From positions 1 through 64,000 of the forward strand of contig JAPSLC010000014.1 of assembly GCA_031181345.1 (NCBI GenBank): a stretch of 64,000 nucleotides of DNA, given 5' to 3'. Shown here one piece after another: positions 58,360 through 64,000 of this stretch. The number at the start of each line of letters is the position of its first letter. Position 1 is the stretch's first letter. The notes under the pieces were generated by a model, which ran no database searches, had not been told where the DNA came from, and worked only from the letters and a program-made list of their open reading frames with translations. This DNA is from Cupriavidus sp. GTDB lineage: Bacteria > Pseudomonadota > Gammaproteobacteria > Burkholderiales > Burkholderiaceae. The position numbers and the translations under genes were made by a program.

Positions 58360-58932
58360 TCAGGACTTGGCGGCCGTGACGAGGCGGAACTTGATCTGGA
58401 CCTCGTCGGCGACCACCGAGGTGTCCTTCCACTCGCCCTCGCCGATATTGAAGACGCTGCGCTTGATCGGCAGCACGCCCTCGAAAACCTGATTGGCGCC
58501 TTCCTGGCGATAGGTCGCGGGCACGACCACGTCGACGGTCTTGCCCTTGATGGTCAGCTTGCCCGCGACATCGAACTTGCCGGCGGCGGCGGGCTTGATG
58601 CCGGTCGACTCGAACACCGCCTTGGGAAAGCGCGCGGCATCGAACCAGTCCTTGCCCTTGACCTCCTTGGTGGTGGCGGCATCGCCGATCTCGAAGCTGG
58701 CCACGTCGATCTCGACTTTGGCGCTGGAGGCGGCCAGCTTGGCCGGATCGAAGTCCACCGCGGCGGCAAAGCGCTTGAACTTGCCTTCCATCGGCACGCC
58801 GATCTGGCGCGCGACGGCGGTCACCGAACTCTTGCCGGCATCGAGCTGCGCGGCGGCGAGATTGGCGGCAAATCCGGCGCAGGCCAGCGACGCGGCCAGC
58901 AACAAGGCACCGGGACGGGGAATACGTTTCAT
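58360..58932 (-). CDS. YceI-family periplasmic protein (second copy)
   Basis: The 190-residue protein has a signal peptide (MKRIPRPGALLLAASLACAG, cleavage near NLAAA-QLD) and a YceI barrel (LDAGKSSVTAVARQIGVPME, FDVAGKLTIKGKTVDVVVP, NIGEGEWKDTSVVADEVQI in part). It is distinct in sequence from the copy downstream. The block b561-YceI-YceI suggests a shared role with quinol or electron transfer at the periplasmic face. Confidence 0.88.
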   Translation of the reverse strand: MKRIPRPGALLLAASLACAGFAANLAAAQLDAGKSSVTAVARQIGVPMEGKFKRFAAAVDFDPAKLAASSAKVEIDVASFEIGDAATTKEVKGKDWFDAARFPKAVFESTGIKPAAAGKFDVAGKLTIKGKTVDVVVPATYRQEGANQVFEGVLPIKRSVFNIGEGEWKDTSVVADEVQIKFRLVTAAKS

Positions 58933-59018
58933 CGAGGACTCCTCGGTTTCATTCGGTCAATGCGGAACAGCGGGAATCGGGCGGATTTTGGCGGAATCTC
59001 ACGGCTTTTTCGGCGGAC

Positions 59019-59567
59019 TCAGCGCAGGAACGGCAGCATCCGGCCGAGCGTGCCGTCGCGGTCAAGCCATTGGTGCTTCAGCGCGGCGGCGGCATGGAGC
59101 ACGACGATCGCCGCCATCAGATAGTTCAGCCAGACATGGGCGAGCTTCAGCGTCTCCTTCAGCGCATCGTTCGGCTCGATCAGCTGCGGCAGCGGCCACA
59201 CACCCAGATAGACCACCGGCACGCCGGCGGCGAGGCTGTACAGATAGCCGGTCACCGGCACCACCAGGATCAGCAGATAGAGCAGCCAGTGGGCGGCCTT
59301 GGCCGCGCCGGCCTGCCAGGCCGGCATGCCGGCCGCCGGCGCCGGTGCGGCATGGGTCAGGCGCCAGAGCACGCGCAGCACCGCCAGCGCGAACACCGTC
59401 ACGCCCAGCCACTTGTGCCAGGAGTACAGCTTGAGCTTGGTCGGCGTGAAGCCCGGGATATCGGTCATGTAAAGACCGAGCCCGAAGGCCGCGAAAATCA
59501 GCAGCGCGACGATCCAGTGCAGGCCGATCGCGGTCGCGCCATAGCGCGCGGGGGGAGTGGAACGCAT
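59019..59567 (-). CDS. Cytochrome b561 family protein
   Basis: The 182-residue membrane protein has four helices with conserved His in GLHWIVALLIF, SWHKWLGVTVF, AAHWLLYLLI and HVWLNYLMAAIVVLH, as expected for two b-type haems linking quinol to periplasmic acceptors. It is the first gene of the operon with two YceI genes, a combination also known in other proteobacteria. Confidence 0.9.
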   Translation of the reverse strand: MRSTPPARYGATAIGLHWIVALLIFAAFGLGLYMTDIPGFTPTKLKLYSWHKWLGVTVFALAVLRVLWRLTHAAPAPAAGMPAWQAGAAKAAHWLLYLLILVVPVTGYLYSLAAGVPVVYLGVWPLPQLIEPNDALKETLKLAHVWLNYLMAAIVVLHAAAALKHQWLDRDGTLGRMLPFLR

Positions 59568-59896
59568 CGATGAAATCCGGCTTCAGTCTTTATTCTTTCG
59601 GCAGACGCTGTTGATTCTCGCATTATTGCGTCCGGAAAGTGACGTCGGGAAGGCGGAAGTTCATTGAGTTGTTCAAAGCATTTGAAGGCCATATGCCAAT
59701 TGCAGCGGCGGCGCAGGCTTCCGGTCATCTGTGCAACGGTATCGACGCGGCCCGGTTGTGAAATAGGAGGCGCGGACATCGTTCAACGGAGTCCGGACTC
59801 TGGACCGTAGCGCCGGCAGGAAGCAAAAAAGCCGCCCCATGGGCGGCTCGTTGGAACAGGACGCGAGGCGCGATCCGATGCCGCGGCCCTATTCCA
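59568..59896. other. Intergenic region between cytochrome b561 and purB
   Basis: This 329-base gap has no gene I can support. It is more AT-rich near 59660-59720, where the b561 operon promoter probably lies, and carries the purB terminator at 59825-59847. Confidence 0.5.
59825..59847 (-). terminator. Terminator of purB
   Basis: On the minus strand GCCGCCC and GGGCGGC pair around ATG, then TTTTTT follows. Located 50 bases after the purB stop. Confidence 0.88.

Positions 59897-64000
<4,104 letters not shown>

Overview
The window is about 68-70% GC and carries a dense core chromosome of a beta-proteobacterium of the family Burkholderiaceae, most like the Ralstonia/Cupriavidus lineage. The evidence is the gene content and order (murJ, mutL-miaA, purM, hda, pcnB-folK-panB, recG-queA-tgt, yajC-secDF) and, most tellingly, a phcBSRQ quorum-sensing operon, which is characteristic of Ralstonia solanacearum and Cupriavidus. 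Two places look accessory and effector-like, which would suit a host-associated strain with a type III secretion system. No secretion genes lie in the window.

Layout. 0.3-7.2 kb: murJ, a SirB1-like gene, dedA (reverse), mutL, miaA, a GNAT acetyltransferase. 7.35-10.5 kb: purM (reverse), divergent perM-like permease, hda. 10.6-15.9 kb: a co-directional run of HAD phosphatase, pcnB, folK, a DUF486 membrane protein, panB and a two-gene tungstate-type ABC transporter. 15.9-17.8 kb: a pabB-pabC fusion (reverse). 18.2-23.25 kb: a lower-GC two-gene islet encoding a 1350-residue AWR/RipA-like candidate effector and a 349-residue unknown protein ending in a CaaX-like Cys motif. 23.3-27.4 kb: dnaJ, dnaK and a PduO-type adenosyltransferase (all reverse), with no grpE. 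27.6-36.3 kb: a D-lactate dehydrogenase-like oxidase with a LysR gene, then glcD, a potassium channel, glcE, glcF and lrgAB. 36.3-43.3 kb: glutathione peroxidase, yggS, proC, ubiA, dps, katA, a possible 34-residue small ORF, and oxyR. 43.6-51.9 kb: recG (reverse), queA, tgt, yajC, secD, secF. 52.2-57.2 kb: phcQ, phcR, phcS, phcB, transcribed right to left as phcBSRQ. 57.6-59.6 kb: cytochrome b561 and two YceI proteins. 59.9-64 kb: purB (reverse), a GST, and a helical-repeat protein that runs off the right edge.

How the genes work together. Several clusters form functional units: folate precursor synthesis (folK, the pabBC fusion), glycolate oxidation with a probable matching transporter (glcDEF-lrgAB), peroxide defence (gpx, dps, katA, oxyR), queuosine synthesis next to Sec export (queA-tgt-yajC-secDF), and cell-density signalling by 3-hydroxy fatty acid methyl esters (phcBSRQ). 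Recognisable promoters are mostly an extended TATAAT/TAGAAT-type -10 with a poor -35; two of these lie so close to the start codon that the mRNAs may be leaderless. No tRNA, rRNA, CRISPR array or insertion sequence was recognised. GC-rich hairpin elements resembling REP sequences occur in several intergenic gaps.
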